A stretch of DNA of 44,015 nt, taken from positions 1-44,015 of the forward strand of contig QZIR01000068.1 of NCBI GenBank assembly GCA_003604975.1, read 5' to 3'. This stretch comes from Desulforudis sp. (GTDB lineage: Bacteria > Bacillota > Desulfotomaculia > Desulfotomaculales > Desulforudaceae). Positions within the stretch are counted from its first letter, which is position 1. Each line of letters begins with the position of its first letter. Of this stretch, positions 1 to 8,829 are shown piece by piece. The position numbers and the translations under genes are program-made. The notes under the pieces are model-generated. The model ran no database searches. It was not told where the DNA came from and saw only the letters and a list, made by a program, of their open reading frames with translations.

Positions 1-30
1 ATTCCCCTACATATTTCTGAAAACATCTAA

Positions 31-71
31 AGGCCGCAACCCCTTTATTTGCAAGGGTTGCAGCCTTTTTT
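31..71 (+). terminator. Rho-independent terminator of a gene left of the window
   Basis: A 12-base arm (31-42) pairs with 54-65, with one G-U type position, around an A/T-rich loop, and six T follow directly. It would end a plus-strand transcript entering from outside the window and separates it from asnB. Confidence 0.75.
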
Positions 72-332
72 CTGTTCTTTTGCTGTCAAAGTCAGGATTC
101 TATACACACCATTTGGCAGTGTCAACGTTTTTTTCGGATGAATGCTGTATACACTGACTTCCAATCATTACCGGGTTGGTTAATTGTCAACCTGGGCGCT
201 CCTTTTCCGTAAGATGTACAGAAGCGGATACCTTTTAATATGCGGACCCACGGCAATGGCGCCACGGGTGGGGGTTCAAGGATGACTCTCGCTGTGTGGC
301 CGTTTTTATGTTTAAGGAGAGGATGGGGCCGA

Positions 333-2177
333 ATGTGTGGCATAACCGGCTGGATTGATTGGGATGACGACCTTACCGGGCGGCGTCCGATACTGGACGC
401 GATGACCGAAACGCTCTCCGCACGTGGACCGGACGCATCGGGAGCCTGGATTTCCAGGCACGCCGCCCTGGGCCATCGCCGTTTGGTGGTGGTTGATCCC
501 GCGGGAGGGGGCCAGCCCATGGTCCGCCGTCGCGGGGAGCGCGAGTATGTCCTGGTTTATAACGGTGAACTGTACAACACCCCGGACCTGCACCGGGAAC
601 TAAAGGCCCGGGGATACACTTTCCAGGGTCATTCGGACACCGAGGCCCTTTTGCTGGCCTTCATTGAGTGGGGACCGGATTGTCTCGAACGCCTGAACGG
701 GATCTTCGCCTTCGCCGTCTGGAGCGAGGCCGACCAGAGGCTGTTTATGGTCCGCGACCGGATGGGGGTTAAGCCCCTGTTCTACACAGAGCGGGGGAAT
801 GCCTTTCTGTTTGGTTCTGAGTTGAAGGCGCTGCTGGCCCACCCACTGGTCCCGCCCGAGGTGGATGCCGAAGGCCTGGCCGAGGTCTTCCTGATCGGTC
901 CCGCCCGCACCCCGGGTCATGGGGTCTTCCGGGGTGTTTCCGAATTAAGGCCCGGTTACTGTCTGTTCTATGACCGCAAGGGGCTTCGCCTCCACCGCTA
1001 CTGGACCCTGGAGAGCAAGCCCCATACTGATGATCTCAAAATCACCGCCGAGAAGGTGCGGGCCCTGTTTCAGGATTCCGTGGAACGACAGATGGTGGCT
1101 GACGTCCCCGTCTGCACCCTGCTTTCCGGCGGGCTCGATTCGACCGCGATTACCACCTATGCCGCCGGTATCTACAAGCAAAGGGGTTTAGGGCCGCTAC
1201 ACACCTATTCCATCGACTATGTGGATAATGATAAGTACTTCCACCCGCATACCTACCAGCCGGATTCCGACGCGACCTGGGTTGAATTCGTATCCGGGTG
1301 GCTGGAAAGCCACCATCACCAGGTATTAATCGATACACCAAACCTCGTGGAGGCGCTCAACCCGGCGGTGCTGGCCCGTGACCTGCCGGGAATGGCGGAC
1401 GTGGACTCCTCGCTGCTCCTGTTTTGCCGCAAGATCAAGAAGCAGTCCACCGTGGCCCTGTCGGGCGAGTGTGCCGACGAGGTCTTCGGCGGTTATCCCT
1501 GGTTCCACCGGGAAGAGGACCTGGCCGCCGGCACCTTTCCATGGTCGAAGTCGGTCCGGTCCCGAATGAGCCTTTTGTCGCCGGAACTGGCCGGTAGACT
1601 GAAACCCGAGGAATATGTTTCTCAGAGGTACCACGACACGCTGGCCGAGGTCCCCCGCCTGACCGGTGAACCGTGCGAAGAAGCCTGCCGACGCGAGATG
1701 TTCTACCTGAACATGGTCTGGTTTATGCAGACCCTGCTGGACCGCAAGGACCGCATGAGCATGGCCACAGGCCTCGAAGTCCGGGTGCCCTTCTGCGACC
1801 ACTGGCTGGTCGAGTACGTCTGGAACATCCCCTGGGAGATGAAGACCTACAATGACCGTGAAAAGGGCATCCTGCGTCTCGCCCTCCAGGACGTCCTGCC
1901 CCGGGAGATCATTGAGCGGCGCAAGAGCCCCTACCCAAAGACCCACAACCCCGGCTATCTCGCCGCCGTACAGGTAAACCTGCAGCGAATCCTGGATGAT
2001 CCAAACTCGCCGCTGCTCCCGCTAATCGATACCAACCTGGTAAGCGCCCTAGTCCGTACCGACGGCTCTTCCTTCGGTCCGGCCTGGTTCGGCCAGCTAA
2101 TGGCCGGTCCGCAACTCTTCGCCTACCTGGCCCAGGTGGACACCTGGCTGCGGAAGTACCGCGTAAAGATATGCTGA
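333..2177 (+). CDS. asnB: Asparagine synthase (glutamine-hydrolysing)
   Basis: Makes asparagine from aspartate, glutamine and ATP in the cytoplasm. The start is set at 333 because Cys2 of Met-Cys-Gly-Ile-Thr-Gly must become the N-terminal nucleophile of a class II glutamine amidotransferase once Met is removed; an AGGAGAGG ribosome site lies about 10 bases upstream. A longer in-frame reading from 240 would bury this cysteine. The glutaminase domain fills roughly residues 2-210 (MVRDRMGVKPLFY is typical). The synthetase domain carries the pyrophosphatase loop SGGLDST near residue 265 and SGECADEVFGGYPWF, both classical for AsnB. The 614-aa length fits the family. It stands alone, after a terminator at 31-71 and before minus-strand signalling genes. 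Confidence 0.93.
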   Translation: MCGITGWIDWDDDLTGRRPILDAMTETLSARGPDASGAWISRHAALGHRRLVVVDPAGGGQPMVRRRGEREYVLVYNGELYNTPDLHRELKARGYTFQGHSDTEALLLAFIEWGPDCLERLNGIFAFAVWSEADQRLFMVRDRMGVKPLFYTERGNAFLFGSELKALLAHPLVPPEVDAEGLAEVFLIGPARTPGHGVFRGVSELRPGYCLFYDRKGLRLHRYWTLESKPHTDDLKITAEKVRALFQDSVERQMVADVPVCTLLSGGLDSTAITTYAAGIYKQRGLGPLHTYSIDYVDNDKYFHPHTYQPDSDATWVEFVSGWLESHHHQVLIDTPNLVEALNPAVLARDLPGMADVDSSLLLFCRKIKKQSTVALSGECADEVFGGYPWFHREEDLAAGTFPWSKSVRSRMSLLSPELAGRLKPEEYVSQRYHDTLAEVPRLTGEPCEEACRREMFYLNMVWFMQTLLDRKDRMSMATGLEVRVPFCDHWLVEYVWNIPWEMKTYNDREKGILRLALQDVLPREIIERRKSPYPKTHNPGYLAAVQVNLQRILDDPNSPLLPLIDTNLVSALVRTDGSSFGPAWFGQLMAGPQLFAYLAQVDTWLRKYRVKIC

Positions 2178-2179
2178 AT

Positions 2180-2362
2180 CTACTGGTTGGGTGGGACGAC
2201 CGGAGTCCGTCGTAGATCAGGATCGGTCTTAATCTCAGCCAGTACCTGGCGGCCGCGCCGCACTCCCTGCCTCTCTCCTTTACTTACTGGTATCTCCCGA
2301 ATCAGGCGTGCATCCGCCGGGTTATCCTCAATCAGCAAAACACTGACAGGGTTATCGCTCAT
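2180..2362 (-). pseudogene. Response-regulator receiver with an internal deletion
   Basis: About 60 codons. The N-terminus VLLIEDNPADARLIRE is the start of a receiver domain with its acidic pair, and it closely matches the start of the next gene upstream (2394-3923). It then jumps to GRQVLAEIKTDPDLRRTPVV, which in normal receivers lies about 50 residues later. The segment holding the phospho-acceptor Asp is therefore missing, so the protein cannot act as a phosphorylated switch. The ATG at 2362 has an AGGAAA site, so it may still be translated. It is most simply a decayed duplicate of the neighbouring regulator; a short expressed remnant with a new role is possible but unsupported. Confidence 0.7.
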
Positions 2363-2393
2363 GCTCACGTTTCCTACCCCTTGGTACCCCCAA

Positions 2394-3923
2394 TCACAAC
2401 GTCCATCTATTCAATTGCAGCCCTTTTCTGCGATTACCCTTACGAATCGGATCAGCCACGATGTCAAACCTATAGCCTTCCCTGATCAGTTCCAGGCAGG
2501 CGTCCACCGCCTTGGGATCGTACAGGTTGCCTCTCCCCTGCTGAATCTCCTGTAAGGCTCTATCCAGCCCGAGTGCTTGCCTATAGGGGCGGTGAGAGGT
2601 CATCGCCTCAACGACATCGGCTACCGCCAAGATTCGTGACTCAAGGAGAATATCCGTCCCAATCAGCCCATTGGGATACCCTGACCCGTCAACCCGCTCA
2701 TGGTGCTGCACTACAATATCGGCCACAGGCCACGGGAAATCCACGGTCTTCAGGATGTCATAACCTACTTTGGAGTGCATCTTTATCAAGTTGAACTCGA
2801 TATCGTTCAACCGACCGGGCTTATTGAGGATCTGGGCCGGGACGTAAATCTTTCCCAGGTCGTGAATCAAAGCAGCATAATGCAAACCTTGAACTTGTTC
2901 CTCGGGGAGACCGATTCTCTGCCCGATTGCAGTTGCCAGTAGGGCTACCCGCTTCTGATGTCCGGAGGTGTATGGATCACCGACTTCCACCATCGACATT
3001 ATGGCCCCAATGATCCCTTGCACCATCTGCCGTAATTTCTCTTCACTCCAACGTAAAGCCTCTTCCGCCAGCAATCGTTCCAGTTCAGCCCCGGCCCGCG
3101 CGGCAAAAATCTTGATGATACTGTTTCTCCAGGATTCAGCGTACATCACTTTATCGTCGAACACACACAAATGACCGATCACATGTCCCTGCGAGTTGAT
3201 CAGCGGAGTCCCCAGGAAGCTCTCCGCGCCAAGATTCACCAGTTTCGTGTCCTCGCAGAAAAGCTCTTTCAAACCTTCCGGGTAGTGGCGCCGTTCCCCG
3301 CCGCTGACTACCTGTTCACAGGGGGTTCCCGCAAGAAGGTACTCAAAGTTCTCCCCGTGTTCCTGGCCTGTCCAGAAAGCAAGCGTCCGAGCCCGGGGCG
3401 GGGGTCTATCCACAAACCTGGCCACCAAAGCGTAACGAACCCGCAGCGCGGAAGCAAGATGACTCACAAGTGACCGGAAGAAGTCATCCCCGATTACGGC
3501 AGCTGTCCTCTCAAAAATATCTCTGAATGTCTTTACGGTTTGCCGCTCCATTGCATAACGTATGGAGCGCCCCAGGAGCCTGCTCTCTATCCGACCCTTG
3601 AACAGGTAATCCTGGGCCCCCCCGCGTACCACCCTTTGGGCCATCTCTTCATCGTCCAGACCGGTAAGCACAACAATGGGTATCCAGGGAGCCTGGCCAT
3701 GGACCTTGACAAAGGTGTTGTATCCCACACTGTCCGGTAGCCCCAGGTCTAACAAGATAATATCAAACTGACTCGTACCAAGCCGCTCAAGTCCTGATGA
3801 GAGATCCCGCGTCCACGTCAGCTCAAAGGGGCCTTCTTTGGCATCCTTCAGCTGTTCTTGTATCAAGCGGGCGTCCGCAGGGTTGTCCTCGATAAGCAGA
3901 ATATTGAGACCTTTATCGCCCAA
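2394..3923 (-). CDS. Response regulator with receiver, GAF and HD-GYP domains (c-di-GMP phosphodiesterase)
   Basis: Likely hydrolyses cyclic di-GMP under control of a partner histidine kinase. The receiver covers about residues 6-125, with acidic pocket IEDN and phospho-acceptor Asp59 in IILLDLGLPDS. A GAF-like region follows (about 140-290), then HD-GYP (about 310-480) with HDLGK and HHERVDGSGYPNG, the metal-binding and GYP signatures. Family knowledge assigns such proteins to c-di-GMP breakdown. The start is a TTG at 3923 with GGGAGGATG just upstream. No kinase gene is next to it, so its partner is encoded elsewhere. The gene sits beside a c-di-GMP riboswitch-controlled receptor and a second HD-GYP gene. 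Confidence 0.88.
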   Translation of the reverse strand: MGDKGLNILLIEDNPADARLIQEQLKDAKEGPFELTWTRDLSSGLERLGTSQFDIILLDLGLPDSVGYNTFVKVHGQAPWIPIVVLTGLDDEEMAQRVVRGGAQDYLFKGRIESRLLGRSIRYAMERQTVKTFRDIFERTAAVIGDDFFRSLVSHLASALRVRYALVARFVDRPPPRARTLAFWTGQEHGENFEYLLAGTPCEQVVSGGERRHYPEGLKELFCEDTKLVNLGAESFLGTPLINSQGHVIGHLCVFDDKVMYAESWRNSIIKIFAARAGAELERLLAEEALRWSEEKLRQMVQGIIGAIMSMVEVGDPYTSGHQKRVALLATAIGQRIGLPEEQVQGLHYAALIHDLGKIYVPAQILNKPGRLNDIEFNLIKMHSKVGYDILKTVDFPWPVADIVVQHHERVDGSGYPNGLIGTDILLESRILAVADVVEAMTSHRPYRQALGLDRALQEIQQGRGNLYDPKAVDACLELIREGYRFDIVADPIRKGNRRKGLQLNRWTL

Positions 3924-3985
3924 TCATCATCATCCTCCCATTGACCCACTGATTTGACTTGATATACTTCTATTCAGCAGTTGTT

Positions 3986-4441
3986 TCGACGAAGGATGGA
4001 AACCTGGTGGTCTACCGGGATCAACCGGGCATGCAGGGGCATTACGTACCGCTCTGCGTCTTCGAGGGGATCAGGCCGGATCACGTCCTGGCCCAGGATG
4101 AGATATTCGGCCCGGTATTCTCCATCATCAAGGTCAAGGACTTTACGGAGGCCCTGCAGGTGGCCAACGGGACCCGCTACGCCCTGACCGGAGGCTTGTT
4201 CAGTCGGAGCCCGCAGAACATCGCGCGGGCAAGACGCGAGTTCCGGGTGGGCAACCTCTACATCAACCGCGGCTGCACCGGAGCCATCGTGGAACGGCAT
4301 CCCTTCGGCGGGTTCAAGATGTCCGGGGTCGGTTCAAAGGCCGGAGGCCCGGACTACCTGCTGCAGTTCACCGTTCCACGTGTGGTTGTGGAAAACACCG
4401 TCCGACGCGGATTTGCGCCGGTGGCCGAGGGCGACGAGTAA
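3986..4441 (+). pseudogene. C-terminal fragment of 1-pyrroline-5-carboxylate dehydrogenase (PutA/RocA type)
   Basis: This reads as the last third of an aldehyde dehydrogenase: LAQDEIFGPVFSIIKVKDF, then ALTGGLFSRSPQNI, YINRGCTGAIVERHPFGGFKMSG and GGPDYLLQF, all standard in proline-catabolic P5C dehydrogenases. The NAD-binding half and the catalytic Cys and Glu are missing, and no ribosome site precedes it. It must be inactive. Sequence upstream of about 3986 has no match to the family. A proline dehydrogenase relic on the same strand lies at 6383-6667, so both probably come from one PutA locus, although their order is the reverse of a normal PutA gene. Confidence 0.85.
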
Positions 4442-4460
4442 GAGACCCTCTCCCAAGCAA

Positions 4461-6047
4461 CTAATCAGCCTTACGTATACCGACAACTAAGGAGTTTAGC
4501 TGATCCGCCATCTTTGCCAGCTCATGGGCGGCCGCGGCCATCTCCTGCACTGTGCTATTAACCTCTTCGGACGATGCTGCCAGAGTTTGAACGCCCTGGG
4601 CATTCTGCTGAGTCATTTCCGCAATTTGTTCCGCCCGTTCCGTGCTTGTGCCGGCGCTCTTCACGATGTTTTCCAGAGCCTCGCCCGCCTGCTGGATGAT
4701 CTGGACTCCCTCGTTGACTTCCCCGGACCCGACCTGCATTGCTTCTACGGCTGTGACGGTGTCTTTCTGGATAGCTTTGATAATCTGCTCGATTTCCTTG
4801 GTGGCTTTTGATGATTTCTCCGCGAGTTTACGCACTTCCTCGGCGACCACGGCGAAGCCGCGACCGTGGTCGCCGGCTCGGGCTGCTTCAATGGCTGCGT
4901 TTAAAGCCAGCAGATTAGTCTGGTCGGCAATATCGTTGATAACTTGGATGATCTGCCCGATTTTTACTGACTGTTCGTTTAATTGCTGTACCGATTTAGC
5001 GCTGGAGTTGACGGTGTTTTGAATGGCGCTGATTCTGCTCACGGCTTGCTTGGCAGCTTGTCTTCCAGAGCCAGCAGCGCTCTCCGTAGCTCGGGCCGCA
5101 TCGGCAGCTTCGGCTGCTGTAGCGGATCCTTGCTCCGCAGTTGCAGCCATCTCGGCAGTTGTAGACGTGAGGTTTTCTAAGGCTGCCCCGATGTGTTCAG
5201 AGGAAGCCGAAAGTTCCTGACTGTGCGAGGCCAGCTGTAAGGCGTTATCCTGGACCCTGGCAATTAAGTTATCTAGCTTTTCGGCCAGGTTGTTAAATAC
5301 CTCGCCCAGCTGATTAATCTCATCCTGCCCCCGTACCGGGATACGCTGCTTAAGATCCCCGTCAGCCATTTTCGCGGCGGCCTCCGTCAAAAGGTGCAGA
5401 GGTCGGACCAGGATCCGATTCGACAGCATGATCCAGAGCAGCAAGGCAAGTCCCAGCAACACAAGCGCTGTGGTAATCACCGAGGCATACGCTTGTTGGA
5501 TCATGGTATCTACAAATTCCTTTGAAGCCCCGACATACCAAATACCAATGACCCTACCGTCAGCGTCCCTGATCGGCTCGTAGGCTGTCTGGTACATGGT
5601 GCCGACTACGTTCGCCTCCCCATAATAAGACTCACCCTTTTTCAAGACGGCCTCAGCAACGACATCGCTCACCTTGGTATTTACCGCACGGGAACCGTCA
5701 GGGGTTTTGACATTGGTTGCCACCCGGGTGTCGCCCCGGAAGATGGTTACCGTGTCACCGGTAAGCTCACCGATCAAGTCGACAACACCATAATTGTCGT
5801 TCATCAGCACATCGCCCTTAAATAGGTTCTCTCCTTCCAGCCGCCAGGCACCAGGGTAAGTCACGTCAATGATCTGCCGGCCGGTGGCCAGATCGCTCTT
5901 GGCCTTCTCCACCGCGGCGTCGGTGGCCCCAGTGGTAATCAGCCCGATCACCACGTACAAAATGATGCTACTCAACAGCAAAACAAGCCCCAGAAACAAG
6001 GCCCCCAATTTGTGCTTAACGGAGAGGGCACGATTTTTCAGCACCAC
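4461..6047 (-). CDS. Methyl-accepting chemotaxis protein with a Cache sensor domain
   Basis: A membrane receptor feeding CheA/CheW. TM1 is at about 13-36, followed by an extracytoplasmic single-Cache domain to about 185 ([20 protein letters not shown] is typical of this Cache class), TM2 at about 189-210, HAMP, then a long coiled-coil signalling domain. The hairpin tip has the near-invariant [19 protein letters not shown] followed by [16 protein letters not shown] ends at 6054 and directly abuts a TTG at 6053, so the GTG at 6047 (or 6044) is the better start. The leader of about 200 bases carries a c-di-GMP riboswitch and a terminator, so receptor synthesis is probably tied to c-di-GMP. Ligand unknown. 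Confidence 0.92.
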   Translation of the reverse strand: MVLKNRALSVKHKLGALFLGLVLLLSSIILYVVIGLITTGATDAAVEKAKSDLATGRQIIDVTYPGAWRLEGENLFKGDVLMNDNYGVVDLIGELTGDTVTIFRGDTRVATNVKTPDGSRAVNTKVSDVVAEAVLKKGESYYGEANVVGTMYQTAYEPIRDADGRVIGIWYVGASKEFVDTMIQQAYASVITTALVLLGLALLLWIMLSNRILVRPLHLLTEAAAKMADGDLKQRIPVRGQDEINQLGEVFNNLAEKLDNLIARVQDNALQLASHSQELSASSEHIGAALENLTSTTAEMAATAEQGSATAAEAADAARATESAAGSGRQAAKQAVSRISAIQNTVNSSAKSVQQLNEQSVKIGQIIQVINDIADQTNLLALNAAIEAARAGDHGRGFAVVAEEVRKLAEKSSKATKEIEQIIKAIQKDTVTAVEAMQVGSGEVNEGVQIIQQAGEALENIVKSAGTSTERAEQIAEMTQQNAQGVQTLAASSEEVNSTVQEMAAAAHELAKMADQLNSLVVGIRKAD

Positions 6048-6127
6048 ACTCAACTCCTTAAATCAAATATTAAAAACCAGAAGCTGGATAAACTTGCTGT
6101 GGATCAAATTGGGTACCGTACACCTGC

Positions 6128-6165
6128 AAAACAACAAACCCCGCCACCAGCCTGTGCGAGGTTTG
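6128..6165 (-). terminator. Intrinsic terminator of the riboswitch expression platform
   Basis: On the minus strand CAAACCTCGC pairs with GCGGGGTTTG (10 bp, one G-U), followed by TTGTTTT. It begins immediately after the last aptamer helix strand and lies about 80 bases before the receptor start, the usual place for a transcription-control platform. Confidence 0.8.
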
Positions 6166-6255
6166 CACGGTAACTGGCTGGCATAGTAGCTCATCACCAC
6201 CTTAGCCCCTGTAGCTTTGCGCCCCCGGCTTTCGCCGAGTTTGCCTTTATTCGTG
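6166..6255 (-). promoter_or_regulatory. Cyclic di-GMP-I (GEMM) riboswitch aptamer
   Basis: Read on the minus strand, the leader has the GEMM-I layout: AAAGGCAAAC, a GAAA tetraloop closing the first hairpin (CGGCGAAAGCCG), then GGGCGCAAAGCTACAGGGGC, a variable second hairpin, and GCCAGCCAGTTACCG. CACG (6255-6252) can pair with CGTG (6169-6166) as the closing helix. The base before CAAAC is G. If it aligns with position G20 of the Vibrio Vc2 aptamer, it favours c-di-GMP over cyclic AMP-GMP; that alignment is my inference. The class is known to control chemotaxis and motility genes. The sequence does not decide whether the switch is ON or OFF. Confidence 0.85.
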
Positions 6256-6260
6256 TCTAC

Positions 6261-6266
6261 ATTATA
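6261..6266 (-). promoter_or_regulatory. -10 box of the riboswitch/chemoreceptor transcript
   Basis: A perfect TATAAT on the minus strand lies six bases before the closing helix of the aptamer, so the transcript would start at the aptamer. No good TTGACA-like -35 is visible 16-18 bases upstream. Confidence 0.55.
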
Positions 6267-6382
6267 CGACACATAGGTAAAAATTCCTACCCTTTTGGGT
6301 CCATTTTCCTATATTTTTCGCCTGTCAAGACCGGTTTAGAAATTACCGCATTTAGCATACGGGAGGCAGCAAAAGAAGGTTT

Positions 6383-6667
6383 GGTGGCACCGAAAAGAGG
6401 ATCCTGAACACCCTGAACACCGCTCGGCACCAATGGACGGTCCTGCGCAGCGCACAAGGTGATCTGGACTGGAGCCACTCCCCCAAGTCAACGTCTCGAT
6501 CAAACCCTCGGCAATGTACTCCCAGATGAACCCCAAGGCGTTTGAGCATTCGATCGAGATGGCCAAGAACCGGTTACGGCCGCTTCCGCAAGGCCGTTGA
6601 AATGAAGGCCTTTGTGATGCTGGACATGGAGTACACGGCCTTGAAAAACATCACCCCTTTCCTATAA
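6383..6667 (+). pseudogene. Frameshifted proline dehydrogenase (PutA type) fragment
   Basis: Three reading-frame pieces join into one recognisable stretch of a PutA-like proline dehydrogenase: QWTVLRSAQGDLDWSHSPK, then VNVSIKPSAMYSQMNP continuing through KAFEHSIEMAKNRLRPL, then RKAVEMKAFVMLDMEYTALK. One base is lost near 6486 and the frame shifts again (net -2 or +1) near 6585. TAA at 6665 ends the last piece. The substrate-binding C-terminal barrel strands are missing. It lies on the same strand as the P5C dehydrogenase fragment at 3986-4441 but to its right, whereas this domain is N-terminal in PutA, so the locus was rearranged as well as eroded. Confidence 0.75.
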
Positions 6668-6806
6668 AGCCGGGGCCCTGCGCCAAAAGGTACATCGAAA
6701 GGTACAGGGCGCACCTTTTGGTGCAGTCCTTGCCGGGAAAAAGGATAACCGGTCACTAATAACGAAAAGAAACACCCATCAGAAACCAAGAGCGGGGGAT
6801 TAAAAG

Positions 6807-8801
6807 ATGGGGGACTTTGGACGGCGACATAAGCAATTGTTAGAAATCGCTGTTAGTCTGGCCCAGGAACTGGATCAGGAGATGGTTGTTTATTTATTGA
6901 AGAAGGCTGTACTGGACCTGATGGAATGTCACCAGGTTGTGATCGGCTTACGGTCCGACCCTGACAGCCCCACACTTACCTATATTTGTGACGGAAAGCT
7001 GGATCCTGCTCTCGCGTCGGAGCGGACTTTTATGCCAATCGTGGAGCAGGTAATGGCCAGCGGCTCCTCAGTGGTAATCGCTGATTACGGGCCTCCCCAA
7101 TCGACCCCTGAGAAGTCCCCCGCAACAGCCGCATGTAACGTAGCGGCGGTTCCCCTGGAGTCCGGCAGCGGTATTCACGGCATCGTTCTGGCAGTGTCCA
7201 TAACCCCTGGTTACGCGTACACTGCAGATGACCTGGGCATCTTGAAAACACTTGGCAGATTGGCTGGGGAAGCGTTCACAAGGGCTCTTCAGCTTTCGAA
7301 ATACCGTCGCCGCGATGAAGAATACCAAATAATCTGTGAACTTGCGCCACTAGGAATCTATAAAGCAAACGAAAAAGGAACGATGGTTTTACTTAATCCA
7401 TCTGCACGGTTTTTGCGTGGTCATCCGGTTAGTTGGGATGAGGTCGATCAAGGTTGGGGACACTCCGTCTTTCCAGACGATTTGGACCAAGTATGCCGTG
7501 AAATCGAGCAGAGAATCGTCGCCCGAGAACCGTGGACTTTACACTACCGGGCTATCGACTCCACCGGTGAAATCCGTCACATCGTGGATACGTCGGTCCC
7601 ATTTACGGGAGTACGAGGTGAGACCGGTCGTGTGGGCTACCTGGCTGATAACAATCAGCAGGTACAATTCGAGCGTGAAGCCCGCCGCCAGTCGTCCTTA
7701 CTCCAGCTCATGTTCGAATTGGGACAAATAATCCTTGACAGCCAGAACCAGGAGAGCATCTTTCAGCAATGCTGCGAACAGATATCGTCGAGGCTTGAGC
7801 TGCCACTGGTGGGATTGGTTGAGAAGTCTCAAGAGTCGAAACCGTCTATCCTGTCTTTCTGCGGACCACCCGGGGGAGAGGAAGCCTTGCTATCCCTGAC
7901 ATCCAGCGTATTCCACGGTAGCATCCAGACGCAGGGTGTTTTTCTCCACGTTACCCACACGCACCTGGCCGTATGGCAGCAGCTCAGTGCACAGGAGAAC
8001 CTGGGGACTCTGGCTCTACTGCCGCTGATCGCTGACGATCAGCCCTTAGGTCTTTTAGCTGCTGCCAACTATTTCGGGGCCGACCCGCGGGACGGCTTTG
8101 AAGAAACGATCACGTCCCTCAGTGTTTTCCTGGCGATGGCCCTGGCACGGCGGCAGGTTCAGTTGGAGTTGCAGCGATCATTCAGATACCTGGTGCGAAT
8201 CCTGGCCAGAGCTGCTGAGGCTAACGATGACGCTGACGACCGCCATGTCGAACGGGTTGGCGACTACAGTGCCCTGTTAGCCGCAGAAGTGGGTTCAACT
8301 GCCGCCTTTGTGGAAGACGTCCGCCTTTTTGCCCAGCTTCACGACGTGGGGAAGGCCCTAGTACCACCGCAGATTCTGCACCGGGCACGGGTGATTGGCG
8401 AGGAAGAGCAAGCTATTATCCGTTCCCATACTATACACGGAGCCCATATTCTGGAGGAATGGCCCTTACTTGATATGGCCCGGGATATTGCCTTATTCCA
8501 TCATGAACATTGGGACGGCAGTGGGTACCCATACGGTCTGAGGCGCGAGGAGATCCCCTTGGCTGCTCGTATTGTCCACCTCGCCGATGTGTACGACACT
8601 TTACGCAGCTATCGTCCAGGCGGACATGCATTAACGCATGAGGAAGCGGTAGCTGTGATCCTGCAGGGCAATGACGAGATCCGCCGGGAGCATTTTGATC
8701 CCGGACTGCTGGAAGCGTTTGCGAGGAAATCCTCGGAAATGTCTCGGATTTACGAGGCCGCTTCGTTGGTCCAACCGTCAGACAAATATCTGCTTATCTA
8801 G
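6807..8801 (+). CDS. GAF-PAS-GAF-HD-GYP protein (c-di-GMP phosphodiesterase)
   Basis: A 664-aa soluble sensor enzyme that probably hydrolyses c-di-GMP. A first GAF domain covers about residues 10-150, a PAS domain with the PAC-like end YLADNNQQVQFE lies at about 170-290, a second GAF at about 295-450, and HD-GYP at about 465-640. The catalytic motifs are complete: LHDVGKALVPPQ and HHEHWDGSGYPYG. No transmembrane segment is seen, so its signal is cytoplasmic. The ATG at 6807 follows GGGGG by eight bases. The FapA-like gene starts 28 bases after its stop, suggesting one transcript. Upstream lies only a decayed putA piece. Confidence 0.88.
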   Translation: MGDFGRRHKQLLEIAVSLAQELDQEMVVYLLKKAVLDLMECHQVVIGLRSDPDSPTLTYICDGKLDPALASERTFMPIVEQVMASGSSVVIADYGPPQSTPEKSPATAACNVAAVPLESGSGIHGIVLAVSITPGYAYTADDLGILKTLGRLAGEAFTRALQLSKYRRRDEEYQIICELAPLGIYKANEKGTMVLLNPSARFLRGHPVSWDEVDQGWGHSVFPDDLDQVCREIEQRIVAREPWTLHYRAIDSTGEIRHIVDTSVPFTGVRGETGRVGYLADNNQQVQFEREARRQSSLLQLMFELGQIILDSQNQESIFQQCCEQISSRLELPLVGLVEKSQESKPSILSFCGPPGGEEALLSLTSSVFHGSIQTQGVFLHVTHTHLAVWQQLSAQENLGTLALLPLIADDQPLGLLAAANYFGADPRDGFEETITSLSVFLAMALARRQVQLELQRSFRYLVRILARAAEANDDADDRHVERVGDYSALLAAEVGSTAAFVEDVRLFAQLHDVGKALVPPQILHRARVIGEEEQAIIRSHTIHGAHILEEWPLLDMARDIALFHHEHWDGSGYPYGLRREEIPLAARIVHLADVYDTLRSYRPGGHALTHEEAVAVILQGNDEIRREHFDPGLLEAFARKSSEMSRIYEAASLVQPSDKYLLI

Positions 8802-8829
8802 ATTCGGGAAACGGGGTTGTTACGTAAAG

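Noticed and set aside
79-160. Two TATACA boxes upstream of asnB as promoters
   Set aside because: The -35 matches are poor and the spacing is 15-16, so neither could be chosen with confidence.
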